A DNA stretch of 64,000 bases from Verrucomicrobiota bacterium (GTDB taxonomy: Bacteria > Verrucomicrobiota > Verrucomicrobiia > CAIQCK01): positions 1-64,000 of the forward strand of contig JACRJX010000048.1 in NCBI GenBank assembly GCA_016235595.1, in the 5' to 3' direction. The notes under the pieces are model-generated. The model made no database searches, had not been told where the DNA came from, and was given only the letters and a program-made list of their open reading frames with translations. How positions within the stretch are numbered: position 1 is the first letter of the stretch; each line of letters starts with the position of its first letter. Position numbers and translations under genes: made by a program. This document shows positions 36,497 through 44,906 of this stretch, one piece after another.

Positions 36497-36622
36497 AAGA
36501 GTGAGAATCCTTTTACGAGCGACAAATACATCCGTTTGAAATTCGTGCGGCCATGCGCACTCTTCTTAAGACGGACGCGGCGCGCCGTCAATCGTCAAAC
36601 ATCTCGCTGACGTTTGCAGAGA

Positions 36623-36670
36623 ACCGGCTGCTTCAGCCGGAACACGCGGTTCCAGTCCGAAGCAGCCGGT
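36623..36670. terminator. Imperfect long hairpin, possible terminator or repeat
   Basis: Twelve-base perfect arms ACCGGCTGCTTC and GAAGCAGCCGGT separated by 24 bases. It lies 22 bases beyond the 3' end of the Gfo/Idh/MocA gene that begins at 36693, but no T-run follows. The loop itself contains a short palindrome, so this could also be a mobile REP-like unit. Confidence 0.45.
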
Positions 36671-36692
36671 CGTTGCAAGTGGCCGGAGCGGT

Positions 36693-38108
36693 CTAGCTCT
36701 GCAAATACTGCGCGGGGAACTTCCACGGCGCGCGATATTCCGGTATCGCCATTTTCGCTGCTTGTTCGTCGCCGACGATCTTCTCCGTCGCGGGGTCGAA
36801 CTTGATGCTGCGGCCGAGTTTCAGCGACAACAGGCTCAACACGACCGCCACGTCGAGGCGGGTATGGTAAGACACGTTGCAGCTCGGCTGCTGGCGCGAC
36901 TTGATGCAATCGATCCATTCAATCTCGTGGCCGGGCGACGGGGGAATCTTGTTCTCCACCGGTTTGAGCTCACTGCAATTGTAGAGGGCGCGGCCCGAGA
37001 AGGTCTTGGACTGCTTGCGCTCGATGACTTCCGGCTTGATGAGATCGTTCATGGCCTTGCCTTCTGCCACGATGCGGTGTTCACCGTAGTTGCTCCACAG
37101 GGTCCCGTTGACGCCGTGGAAGTAGATGCCGAGCCGGCGTTGCGGCACGGGATTGCCGTGCAGGTCGAACCCGTAGCTGTTGGTGAGCGAAGACATCCAT
37201 GTCATGGTCATGTTGGGATAACGCCAGAGCACCTCGTGGTTGTCATAGGCGTCGCCGTCGTCCTTGACGATGTAACGTCCGCCGACGGAGCTGACCTCGG
37301 TGGGATACTTCAGGCCGAGCGCCCAGATGGGCAGGTCAATGATGTGCGCTGCCATGTTGGGCGTCCAGCCACCGCTGTAGTCCATCCACGAGCCGTGATT
37401 ATAGGAGCCTGAGAAGAGGATGGAGTTGAACGGAATCAACGGTCCGGGGCCGCACCAGAAATCCCAGTCGAGGCCTTCCGGTGTCTTGGTACCCGGCTCC
37501 TGGCAGCCGACGCCTTTCTCGCCCTGGTTCATGACGTTGAACGTGCGCACTGTCCCGATCTTGCCGAGATAACCGGCCTGGACCATCTCGACGACGCGGC
37601 GATAGTTCTCGCTGGCGTGAATCTGTGTGCCGACCTGACAGATGCGGTTGTGTTTTTTGATGGCGTTCTTGACCGCGAGACTCTCGCCAAGGTGAAGCGT
37701 CATTGGCTTCTGCTGGTAGAGGTCCTTGCCCGCTTCACAGGCCATGATGGCGATGAGCGTGTGCCAGTGCGGCGGAGTGGCGTTGATCACGGCGTCCACA
37801 TCTTTCCGCGCGAGCACCTCGCGGAAATCGGCGTAGGGCTTGCACGTCGGCGCATACTCCTTGCAGACGGACTCGCGCCGGCTCTTGTCCACGTCGCACG
37901 CGCCAACGACAACCGCGTCAGGATGCTTGGAGGTGTTCTTGAGATTGCCACGGCCCATGCCATTGCAGCCGATAAGGGCGACCTGAATCTTGCTGTTGGC
38001 GCCGAATGCGGTCGAGGGCAGGATGTTGGGCGCGACGAGACCGACAGCGCCGAGTTGCGCGGTCTTGCTAAGAAAGTCGCGGCGTGAAAGTTTGCTGGAA
38101 TCGTTCAT
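36693..38108 (-). CDS. Tat-exported Gfo/Idh/MocA family oxidoreductase
   Basis: 471 residues. A twin-arginine signal (LSRRDFLSKTAQLGAVGLVA) precedes IQVALIGCNGMGRGNLKNTS, the nucleotide-binding loop. The family segment GKDLYQQKPMTLHLGES carries the conserved lysine, and EVIERKQSKTFSGRALYNCS is typical of the C-terminal domain in planctomycetal members. The ATG at 38108 is preceded by CCGGAGATA at a suitable distance; the upstream in-frame reading lacks a signal. This protein differs clearly from the copies at 26746 and 43300. Sugar substrate unknown. Confidence 0.88.
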   Translation of the reverse strand: MNDSSKLSRRDFLSKTAQLGAVGLVAPNILPSTAFGANSKIQVALIGCNGMGRGNLKNTSKHPDAVVVGACDVDKSRRESVCKEYAPTCKPYADFREVLARKDVDAVINATPPHWHTLIAIMACEAGKDLYQQKPMTLHLGESLAVKNAIKKHNRICQVGTQIHASENYRRVVEMVQAGYLGKIGTVRTFNVMNQGEKGVGCQEPGTKTPEGLDWDFWCGPGPLIPFNSILFSGSYNHGSWMDYSGGWTPNMAAHIIDLPIWALGLKYPTEVSSVGGRYIVKDDGDAYDNHEVLWRYPNMTMTWMSSLTNSYGFDLHGNPVPQRRLGIYFHGVNGTLWSNYGEHRIVAEGKAMNDLIKPEVIERKQSKTFSGRALYNCSELKPVENKIPPSPGHEIEWIDCIKSRQQPSCNVSYHTRLDVAVVLSLLSLKLGRSIKFDPATEKIVGDEQAAKMAIPEYRAPWKFPAQYLQS

Positions 38109-38220
38109 GGGGAGTATCTCCGGTTTCGAGTTGGTTGCTGTGGGCGGTTGCATAGACCAAATTTCCAATCATAGTCTACCGAACCCGCGCGCCGATGCCT
38201 AGCATGAACAACAAGACTTC

Positions 38221-41200
38221 TTACTTCGTTGCAGCCATCGTTGTATGACTGCCCGCCGCGCGATCCGATGGGCGGGTCTTTTGTGACACCCACCAGAAAG
38301 ATTCCCAGTAACGGCGCTCAGTCGCGTAAACGTCAATCGGGGAGTCGGGTGTCGCGTTGGCAGGAAGGATGCCGAAACGTTGCATCGAGCGAACCCACTC
38401 GGCGCGAGGGCGGAAGCCGGGCATGTCGAAGCGTTTGATCTGGTCCAGCCTGGCCTTGGCGTCCTGGATGGCCAGCAGCACCCGTTGGTAGTCGGCATCC
38501 GACGCGCTCGCAAACACGGGAGTGCCGCATCGTTCGAGGCCGCCGGCCGACTTTGCCAGCGGCGCCAGCAGGATCAGCGACTTGTCGGGACGCGAGAGAT
38601 TGTAGAACAGGTCACGCGACCAGCGGCGGCGGACGTCGTCGGGCGTCAGGTCTGTCCACGGCGGCGCACCCGTGAACGCGCGACCCCAGCCGCCCGGGCC
38701 AACCAGATGGGAGCAATGCAGCGGCAGCGGTTTCTGCGCGTCGTGACAACCGCTGCAGCGGCGCTTGAGTGCCTCCACCGAAAGTCTGGTGCTCGGCCAG
38801 TCAGCATCCGACTGGTCCATCCGGATGGAGCGGTCCACGATTTCAAAGCCGCCGACCATGCCGGTGCCGAGCGCGGCATACGTGCCGGGATACGTCGCTC
38901 CGGTTTCAATCCACAGCCGGACCGTGCGCAGTTCGCGGTCCGATGCCTTGGCTCCGTGATGGCTGCCGTCCATCAGCTTCAACAGCCGGCTCGCGGAACT
39001 GCCGATGGAACGCGGCGGCCGATTGCCCATGCCGTTGCGCCCGTCGGCGACAAGCGAGCGGGCGGTGATCGTATAGTAGCTCAGCGAGAAAATCGGCCCG
39101 CGGTCGCCAGAGAGTGTCACACTGCCCTCGTGCCGGTCGCAGTCGTGGCAGGGCAGACAGTGGCGATTCAGGATCGGTTGCACATCGCGGGGAAAATCGA
39201 GCACGTCCGGCGCGTCAGTGATCGGCTGGATGCGGCTGGGCGCGCGTCGCAACGCGGCCAGCCTTCGCGGCTGGTGCGGCGGTGTCTCGGTGCGCTGCTC
39301 GTGACAGCCCACGCACGTCGTCGTCTCGCCCGGCATGACCGTCATGAAACTCTGCATGCGTTTCACGGACAAATCGTGTTCGTCGAGTGCGACGAAGAAC
39401 ACGCTGCGCAGCGCGGGTAACTCGGCGTGCGCAGAACCGTCCGGCTCGACCGGAATCGTGCCGAGCACGCGCTCCAGCGTGAACGAGCCACCGTAGGTCA
39501 ACGGCTCCATGCCACCGGTATAGTTCATCGGCTTGGGCAACGTTTCCAGAACGAGCAGCTTCTTGATTTCCCCACGTGTCACGCCAGCCATGTTACGGCC
39601 CTGATAAACATCAGCCACCACGACGCAGCCGTTCGCCTGGCTGATATCGCTGCCATGCGGAATAACCGGCTCGCGCTGCCGCGCGCAGACGGGTCGCGGT
39701 TCGTGGCACTGGAAGCCAGCGGCAACATCCGCGGGCGGCAGGCGGTAGATCACCTGCATATCGCCGCTCGCATCCATCAGCACAATTTCCGGACCGCGGA
39801 TGGCCATGAACGCCTTTTCGGAAAACGCCCACGGATCGCGGAACGACGGGCCGGAACTGATGGGCCGCGCCGAGCCGGGATCGTCCGGCCCGCGCTGCGG
39901 GTCCACCAGGGTCAGGACGCCGTCGTGTTCGCGGATGCCGTGTCCCGGCGAGAACGACGCGATGACCTTGTGCGAGCCGGGAATCGGTTTTGCATCAATC
40001 ATCGTCGTGCCGGCTTGCTGGTTGCCGTAGTAGATCGTCTGTCGCACGCCGTCGGGCGATGTGATCCAGAGATGATGGAACTTGACCTGGTTGCGGTCCA
40101 CGTATTCCCAACGCGTATAGAGCACCTGGCCGCTGGGCAGCATCCACGGTGTGTTGTCGTGTTCGTTGTTGCTGGAAAGCATGCGGATGCCGGAGCCGTC
40201 GGCGTGGCAGCGGTGGAGCACGGCTGTCGGCGTCGTGTGGCAGTTGACGCAACGGTTGCAGCGTGTCGAGACGAAGAGAATGTCGCCGTCGGGCAGCCAG
40301 ATCGGCTCGATGTCGTTATAGGGGCCGTCCGTCAGTTGTCGCAGGTTGGAACCGTCGAGGTTGACGCTGTAGAGATGAAAATACTCGCTGCCGCCGCGCC
40401 GGTAGGAAAACAGAATCGAGCGGCCTTCGTAGTCGAGCTGCGGGTCGCGGATGCCGCCGCCGGGGTCGTCCAGCAACACAGTCACCTGTCGCGTGTTCAA
40501 GTTCAGCCGGCAGAGCCGCGCGCCGTCGAGATACGTCCGCCAGTTCGACTGCTCCAACGTCCAGCCGAAGTTGGCATACCAGTGCGGGTCCTCGCCCAGG
40601 CGTCGCACCGCGAACACGATCTCATCCACGCCGGCCATCGGCCCCGCGCGAAACCCGGCCAGCAGGTTGCGTTCGGGCGGGATCGTGAGCGGCAGCGGTT
40701 TTGCTTCGCAGCTGAGCGCGACGTAGTCGTAGATGAACCAGCTCTGTTCGTCCAAGCGGATCGAGATTGTGTTATCGCCTTTGCGAATCTGCCCGGCGGG
40801 GATGCGAAAGATCAGGGTCTCCGGCTTGCCCAAGCCGGTCGGGTTGAACGCCACGCGCGGGTGGCCGCTGGGCGCAAGTTGGGCCGGCAGCGCCGCGTCG
40901 TTCACGGTCACGACGACTTTCGACCGTTCCTGGGGTGAGCCGCCGCACAGCCCGATAATGAAGAATAGCGGTCCCGGCAGATCGTCCGGCGCCGTATAGC
41001 GTATGGCAAAGGTCCACGCTCGCGCGCCCGCCCAGCGGTCCTTGACGGAGGGATGGATGTAAGGCCAGGCCCTGGCGTTGCTGCGTCCGACCGTGAACAC
41101 CACCGGTTCGTGAACCTTCTGCAGGAAGCTTGTGTAGCTCTCACCCGGACCGGTCAGGCCGAATTCCGCCGCGCGATTGTCCGGTGTGCCAATTACGAAC

Positions 41201-41322
41201 AGCGGCTGGCTGGCCCGCGAGTCCGCGGCGTTCGCGCAGCAGGAAAGCACGGCCATGATCAAGGCCGCCAATCCGCCGCGCCAAACCACCGGGCTGCCGT
41301 TTGTCGCCATGTGTTTGTCCAT
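38221..41322 (-). CDS. Secreted multiheme protein, lyase-type CBM plus hydrazine-synthase-alpha-like region
   Basis: 1033 residues. The signal region (VVWRGGLAALIMAVLSCCANA) is followed by a domain resembling the C-terminal module of family-4 polysaccharide lyases (LFVIGTPDNRAAEFGL, WTFAIRYTAPDD), then TolB-like propeller repeats (LNLNTRQVTVLLDDP, YSVNLDGSNLRQLTDGPYND). The C-terminal half resembles hydrazine synthase alpha subunit middle regions and has c-type heme motifs CVNCH, CVGCH, CLPCH and CSGCH. Hydrazine synthesis is not expected here; such relatives occur widely and are uncharacterised. The ATG at 41322 was chosen because TGAGGCGG lies six bases upstream; ATG 41334 and GTG 41343 are alternatives. 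Probably a periplasmic redox protein acting on or binding glycan. Confidence 0.72.
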   Translation of the reverse strand: MDKHMATNGSPVVWRGGLAALIMAVLSCCANAADSRASQPLFVIGTPDNRAAEFGLTGPGESYTSFLQKVHEPVVFTVGRSNARAWPYIHPSVKDRWAGARAWTFAIRYTAPDDLPGPLFFIIGLCGGSPQERSKVVVTVNDAALPAQLAPSGHPRVAFNPTGLGKPETLIFRIPAGQIRKGDNTISIRLDEQSWFIYDYVALSCEAKPLPLTIPPERNLLAGFRAGPMAGVDEIVFAVRRLGEDPHWYANFGWTLEQSNWRTYLDGARLCRLNLNTRQVTVLLDDPGGGIRDPQLDYEGRSILFSYRRGGSEYFHLYSVNLDGSNLRQLTDGPYNDIEPIWLPDGDILFVSTRCNRCVNCHTTPTAVLHRCHADGSGIRMLSSNNEHDNTPWMLPSGQVLYTRWEYVDRNQVKFHHLWITSPDGVRQTIYYGNQQAGTTMIDAKPIPGSHKVIASFSPGHGIREHDGVLTLVDPQRGPDDPGSARPISSGPSFRDPWAFSEKAFMAIRGPEIVLMDASGDMQVIYRLPPADVAAGFQCHEPRPVCARQREPVIPHGSDISQANGCVVVADVYQGRNMAGVTRGEIKKLLVLETLPKPMNYTGGMEPLTYGGSFTLERVLGTIPVEPDGSAHAELPALRSVFFVALDEHDLSVKRMQSFMTVMPGETTTCVGCHEQRTETPPHQPRRLAALRRAPSRIQPITDAPDVLDFPRDVQPILNRHCLPCHDCDRHEGSVTLSGDRGPIFSLSYYTITARSLVADGRNGMGNRPPRSIGSSASRLLKLMDGSHHGAKASDRELRTVRLWIETGATYPGTYAALGTGMVGGFEIVDRSIRMDQSDADWPSTRLSVEALKRRCSGCHDAQKPLPLHCSHLVGPGGWGRAFTGAPPWTDLTPDDVRRRWSRDLFYNLSRPDKSLILLAPLAKSAGGLERCGTPVFASASDADYQRVLLAIQDAKARLDQIKRFDMPGFRPRAEWVRSMQRFGILPANATPDSPIDVYATERRYWESFWWVSQKTRPSDRAAGSHTTMAATK

Positions 41323-41372
41323 GAGCCGCCTCATGCGTGACACCGTTGAACATGCGAGCTTCGCAATCGCGG

Positions 41373-41400
41373 AGCGTAGCCCCCGCCGGTTTCAGCGCAA
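41373..41400 (-). promoter_or_regulatory. Predicted promoter of multiheme protein gene
   Basis: Minus strand TTGCGC (41400-41395), a 16-base spacer and TACGCT (41378-41373), about 50 bases before the chosen start at 41322. Confidence 0.5.
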
Positions 41401-41454
41401 GCGTAAAAGCCGGTTTGCAGCAGCCATGGGCTGCCATCACGTGACCCGGCGTTT

Positions 41455-42336
41455 CTACTTCGTCGTCGGCGGATTCGGTTCGACGTGCACCACCACGTCG
41501 GCAATTCTCAGCTCCGACGCCATGAGCGCGTCCTTGACGCGATGCCCGATCTCATGTCCCTCGCTGACGGTAATCCGACCGTCCACTTCGACGTGGATAT
41601 CCATGCACAAGCCCAGACCGCTCTTGCGCACGCGGCATTTCTCGATCGCGGCGACGCCGGGCACGGCTCCGGCCACGGCACGAATCCTTGCCTGGGTCTC
41701 GGCCTCCACAGCCGCATCCATGACCTCGCTGAGCGCGGGCTTGAGCAAACGCAGGCCGTTGAACGCGATGATCAAGCAGGCGAACAGTGCCGCCCATTCA
41801 TCGGCGCTCTCGTAGCCTTTGCCGCCGATGAGTGCCACCGAAATGCCGACGAAAGCCGCGGCGGAAGTCAGCGCGTCGGAACGGTGATGCCACGCGTCAC
41901 TCTTCAGCGAGGTGCTGTCGAGCGACTGGCCGGTCTTGTTGACGAAACGGAAGAGTATCTCCTTGGTAACGATCACCAGCACCAGCGTCACCAGCGTGAA
42001 CCAGGCCGGAGCTCCATGCGGATTGGCGATTTCGTTGATACTCTGCCAGGCAATCAGCGTCGCCGCGCCCAGCAACGCTACCGCGACGATCATGCCGGCG
42101 AGCGACTCGGCCTTGCCGTGGCCGTAGGGATGTGTGGCGTCGGGCGGCCGGCTGGCGATGCGCAGCCCGCTCCAGACGATGAACGAACTGACGATGTCCG
42201 CTGTGGACTCGATGCCGTCGGCGATCAGCGCGTAGGAATTGCCAACAATGCCCACGACGATCTTGATGATCGCGAGGCCAAAGTTGGTAACAATGCCAAT
42301 CGCAGAGGCCTGGAGGCCTGTTTCAACGGAAACCAT
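41455..42336 (-). CDS. Cation diffusion facilitator (metal efflux)
   Basis: 293 residues with about six membrane segments and a cytoplasmic C-terminal domain, the normal CDF layout. The metal site in helix 2 is in YALIADGIESTADIVSSF; HPYGHGKAESLAG follows. The C-terminal ferredoxin-like fold is CRVRKSGLGLCMDIHVEVDG, VSEGHEIGHRVKDAL and VVVHVEPNPPTTK. It exports divalent metals (Zn, Fe, Mn or Co) in exchange for protons across the inner membrane. A decayed second CDF copy lies at 54581. Divergent from the NYN gene with 146 bases between. Metal specificity cannot be read from the sequence. Confidence 0.92.
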   Translation of the reverse strand: MVSVETGLQASAIGIVTNFGLAIIKIVVGIVGNSYALIADGIESTADIVSSFIVWSGLRIASRPPDATHPYGHGKAESLAGMIVAVALLGAATLIAWQSINEIANPHGAPAWFTLVTLVLVIVTKEILFRFVNKTGQSLDSTSLKSDAWHHRSDALTSAAAFVGISVALIGGKGYESADEWAALFACLIIAFNGLRLLKPALSEVMDAAVEAETQARIRAVAGAVPGVAAIEKCRVRKSGLGLCMDIHVEVDGRITVSEGHEIGHRVKDALMASELRIADVVVHVEPNPPTTK

Positions 42337-42482
42337 GACTGTTGCTTAAGCAAGCCGGCGGATAATAGCAAACTTGAAATCGCCTGTCCGCCCACCCAGC
42401 GGGACAAGCCGCCGGTGCGTTTATCGTGCGTTTTCACCTGTGCGGCGACGGCATCTGTAGTAGGCTCTCGTCCATACATAAC

Positions 42483-43286
42483 ATGAGCACACACGAATCC
42501 AACGCAACCATGGCGGTATTTCTCGACCTCGAGAACATCGCCCTCGGCGCGCTCGACGCCCATTACCCACAATTTGACATCCGGAAAGTGATTGAGCGCC
42601 TCCTGCTCAAAGGCCACATCGTCGTCAAGAAGGCTTATTGCGATTTCGACCGCTACAAGGCGTTCAAGCGCGACTTGCACGAGGCCGCGTTCGAGCTGAT
42701 CGAGATTCCGCACGTGCGCCAGTCCGGCAAGAACTCCGCCGACATCCGCATGGTCGTGGACGCGCTCGACCTCTGTTACACCAAGGGCCACGTGGACACC
42801 TTCGTCATCATCAGCGGCGATTCCGATTTTTCGCCGCTCGTGAGCAAACTGCGCGAGAACGCCAAGACCGTCGTCGGCGTCGGCGTGAAGAACTCCACCT
42901 CCGACCTGTTCATCAGCAACTGCGACACGTTCATTTATTACGACGACCTCGTGCGCGCCCAACCGTCCAAGGTGCGCCAACGCAGGGCGTCCGCCGCCCC
43001 GGCCGCCAAGCCTGCCGAGGGCGAAAACACGGGGCCGTCGCTCGAGAAGGCGTTTGACCTCGTTGTGGAGACGCTGGAAGCCCTCACCGAGGAACGCAAC
43101 GAGGACGAAAGCATCTGGGGCTCGATGATCAAACAGGCCATCAAGCGCCGCAGCCCGGGTTTCAACGAGCGCGCCTACGGTTTCCGTTCGTTCAACGACC
43201 TGTTGCTGGAAGCGCAGAAGCGCGCCCTCGTGAAGCTGGAGCCGGACAAGAAATCCGGCGGCTACACCGTCCGTGCCGCCGAGTAG
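42483..43286 (+). CDS. NYN-domain (PIN-like) RNase with OST-HTH/LOTUS domain
   Basis: 267 residues. The N-terminal NYN domain has conserved acidic positions: Asp15 in VFLDLENIALG, SADIRMVVDALDLCY and FVIISGDSDFSPLVSKL. A basic, alanine-rich linker (VRQRRASAAPAAKPAEG) leads to a C-terminal OST-HTH/LOTUS-like winged helix (DESIWGSMIKQAIKRRSPGF, YGFRSFNDLLLEAQKR), a known pairing of the LabA/NYN group thought to cleave structured RNA. The ATG at 42483 is the first methionine near the domain. It ends 13 bases from the convergent Gfo/Idh/MocA gene. Physiological RNA target unknown. Confidence 0.9.
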   Translation: MSTHESNATMAVFLDLENIALGALDAHYPQFDIRKVIERLLLKGHIVVKKAYCDFDRYKAFKRDLHEAAFELIEIPHVRQSGKNSADIRMVVDALDLCYTKGHVDTFVIISGDSDFSPLVSKLRENAKTVVGVGVKNSTSDLFISNCDTFIYYDDLVRAQPSKVRQRRASAAPAAKPAEGENTGPSLEKAFDLVVETLEALTEERNEDESIWGSMIKQAIKRRSPGFNERAYGFRSFNDLLLEAQKRALVKLEPDKKSGGYTVRAAE

Positions 43287-43299
43287 CCGGGCCGGAGGC

Positions 43300-44610
43300 T
43301 CAGAAGTACTTCGTCTGTCCCGGCTGGGCCCTCGGGGCGATGGGGAGCTTCATGTCCCACTCCAGTTTCTCCGGCACGAGTTTCTCCTGCGAGTTGAGGG
43401 CCATCTCCCACGTAATCTGCTGGCCGGTGTAGGCGGCCATGCGGCCCATGATCGCGCAGAGCGTGCTGCGGGCCATCGAAGCGCCTTCGTTGATCGGCCG
43501 GCCCGCGCGCAGGCAGGAGAACAACGTGTCGTGCTCGGCTTGGTGCATCGGGTTGGATTCGCCGCCGTATTTCCACGTCGTCTCGCCGTGGATTTCCGGG
43601 ATCGGCTGGTGGCGGTGGAATTCCCCGGTGCCCTTGGCGCCCATGACGTAGAGTGACGTGTCGCCAAAGCAGCCGTTCTGCTGGCGTGCGCCGATGAAAC
43701 CGCGCACGTTGTCGGGCCATTCGTAGTTGACCTCGATGTGGTCGTAGATGTTGCCGCCCGGACTGGGCGCCTGCCGGCCGCCCACGGCCACGCAACGCAG
43801 CGGCGGCGTCTCGCGCATCATCCATATCAGCCAGTCCACCGCGTGCACCGTCTGCTCCACATAACCATCACCGCCGAGCCAGACGAAATTGTACCAACGG
43901 CGCAGTTGCCATTCGAGGTCGGTCATGCCCGGCTTCGGCCCGGTCTCGCCGGCGGGAATGGGTTGCAGCACGCCGACATAATAGCTCGCGTAGATTGCGC
44001 GCAACGCGCCGACCGCGCCGCCGTGAATCTGTCCGATGAACTCCATCATCGGCCGGTAGAGCCGCCAATTGAAACCCGACTTTAGCGCGAGGCCCTTCTT
44101 CTCCGCGAGCGCGGCCGACTCCATCACCGAGCGCACGCCGGGCGCGTCGGTGGCGACGGGTTTTTCGGAGAACACATGCCGGCCGGCCTCGACCGCCGCG
44201 CGCAGATGCAGCGGGCGGAAACCCGGCGGCGTCGCCAGCACCACGACGTCGCAGTTCTCGATGACCTTCTGGTAGGCGTCCAGTCCCACGAACTGCCGCG
44301 AGGCTGGCACGTTCACCCGTTCCGGATGCGTCTTGGTGAGCGTGGCATGGCTTGACGCGAGCTTGTCGGCAAACACATCGCCCATCGCGAACAACTCGAT
44401 GTTGCTGTCCGCCGTCAACGCCTGGCTGGCCGCGCCCGTGCCGCGAAAACCGCAGCCCACGACGCCGATCTTGAGCTTGCGCGAATCCGGCGCGCCGCGC
44501 GCAATGGTGGGAAGACCGGCCTGCGCCGCCCAGGCTCCCGCCAGGACTGCGCCCGAGGTGGATTTCAAGAAGTCGCGTCTCGTCGAAGGAATGAGGTTTG
44601 GCTTGCTCAT
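43300..44610 (-). CDS. Tat-exported Gfo/Idh/MocA family oxidoreductase
   Basis: 436 residues. The signal is twin-arginine (STRRDFLKSTSGAVLAGAWA). The Rossmann loop is LKIGVVGCGFRGTGAASQAL and the family lysine lies in GRHVFSEKPVATDAPG. Mid-protein LEWQLRRWYNFVWLGGDGYV and VNYEWPDNVRGFIGARQQN are characteristic of secreted members close to the 26746 protein. The predicted -10 box ends seven bases before the ATG at 44610, so the transcript may be leaderless. It marks the left border of the low-G+C island. Substrate unknown, probably a sugar derivative. Confidence 0.88.
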   Translation of the reverse strand: MSKPNLIPSTRRDFLKSTSGAVLAGAWAAQAGLPTIARGAPDSRKLKIGVVGCGFRGTGAASQALTADSNIELFAMGDVFADKLASSHATLTKTHPERVNVPASRQFVGLDAYQKVIENCDVVVLATPPGFRPLHLRAAVEAGRHVFSEKPVATDAPGVRSVMESAALAEKKGLALKSGFNWRLYRPMMEFIGQIHGGAVGALRAIYASYYVGVLQPIPAGETGPKPGMTDLEWQLRRWYNFVWLGGDGYVEQTVHAVDWLIWMMRETPPLRCVAVGGRQAPSPGGNIYDHIEVNYEWPDNVRGFIGARQQNGCFGDTSLYVMGAKGTGEFHRHQPIPEIHGETTWKYGGESNPMHQAEHDTLFSCLRAGRPINEGASMARSTLCAIMGRMAAYTGQQITWEMALNSQEKLVPEKLEWDMKLPIAPRAQPGQTKYF

Positions 44611-44617
44611 GCTCTGA

Positions 44618-44645
44618 GCATCTCAACCAAGGCGGGAACGCGCAA
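44618..44645 (-). promoter_or_regulatory. Predicted promoter of third Gfo/Idh/MocA gene
   Basis: Minus strand TTGCGC (44645-44640), a 16-base spacer and AGATGC (44623-44618), seven bases before the ATG at 44610. The -10 is weak but the position repeats the leaderless pattern seen elsewhere. Confidence 0.4.
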
Positions 44646-44793
44646 GCCAGAACACTGGGACGTGTATCTCTAATGGGAAACGACAGAAACGAGGCCCGCT
44701 CATCCATCTTCGCATCCACATTGAATTCTTCACTCTTCATTTTTCGCAACCGAGCGCATAGAATCTCTGGGCTAAATCCAAAGGAGATTGGCG

Positions 44794-44856
44794 GTGCTCG
44801 AGACTTTTAACTTCGACGTCTTCCTCAACCACAGTGCAGTGGAGGCCACTGACTGA
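44794..44856 (+). pseudogene. Truncated TIR-domain-like gene start
   Basis: A GTG preceded by an excellent ribosome-binding site (AAAGGAGA, 44780-44787) opens a 20-codon frame, VLETFNFDVFLNHSAVEATD, then a stop. The segment FNFDVFLNHS matches the usual first strand of bacterial TIR domains (FDVFLSHS-type), after which similarity ends abruptly. It lies 50 bases before the STAND gene in the low-G+C region. It is either the stump of a TIR gene left by deletion or a short chance peptide; too short for certainty. Confidence 0.35.
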
Positions 44857-44906
44857 CGAGACAAAGATTCAACCCCTAGCGGCCTCCGTAAAGAGGCTCA
44901 ACCTGA

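Noticed and set aside
39427..40938. 503-codon open frame on the plus strand
   Set aside because: Antisense shadow of the multiheme protein gene; contains none of the features of a real protein.
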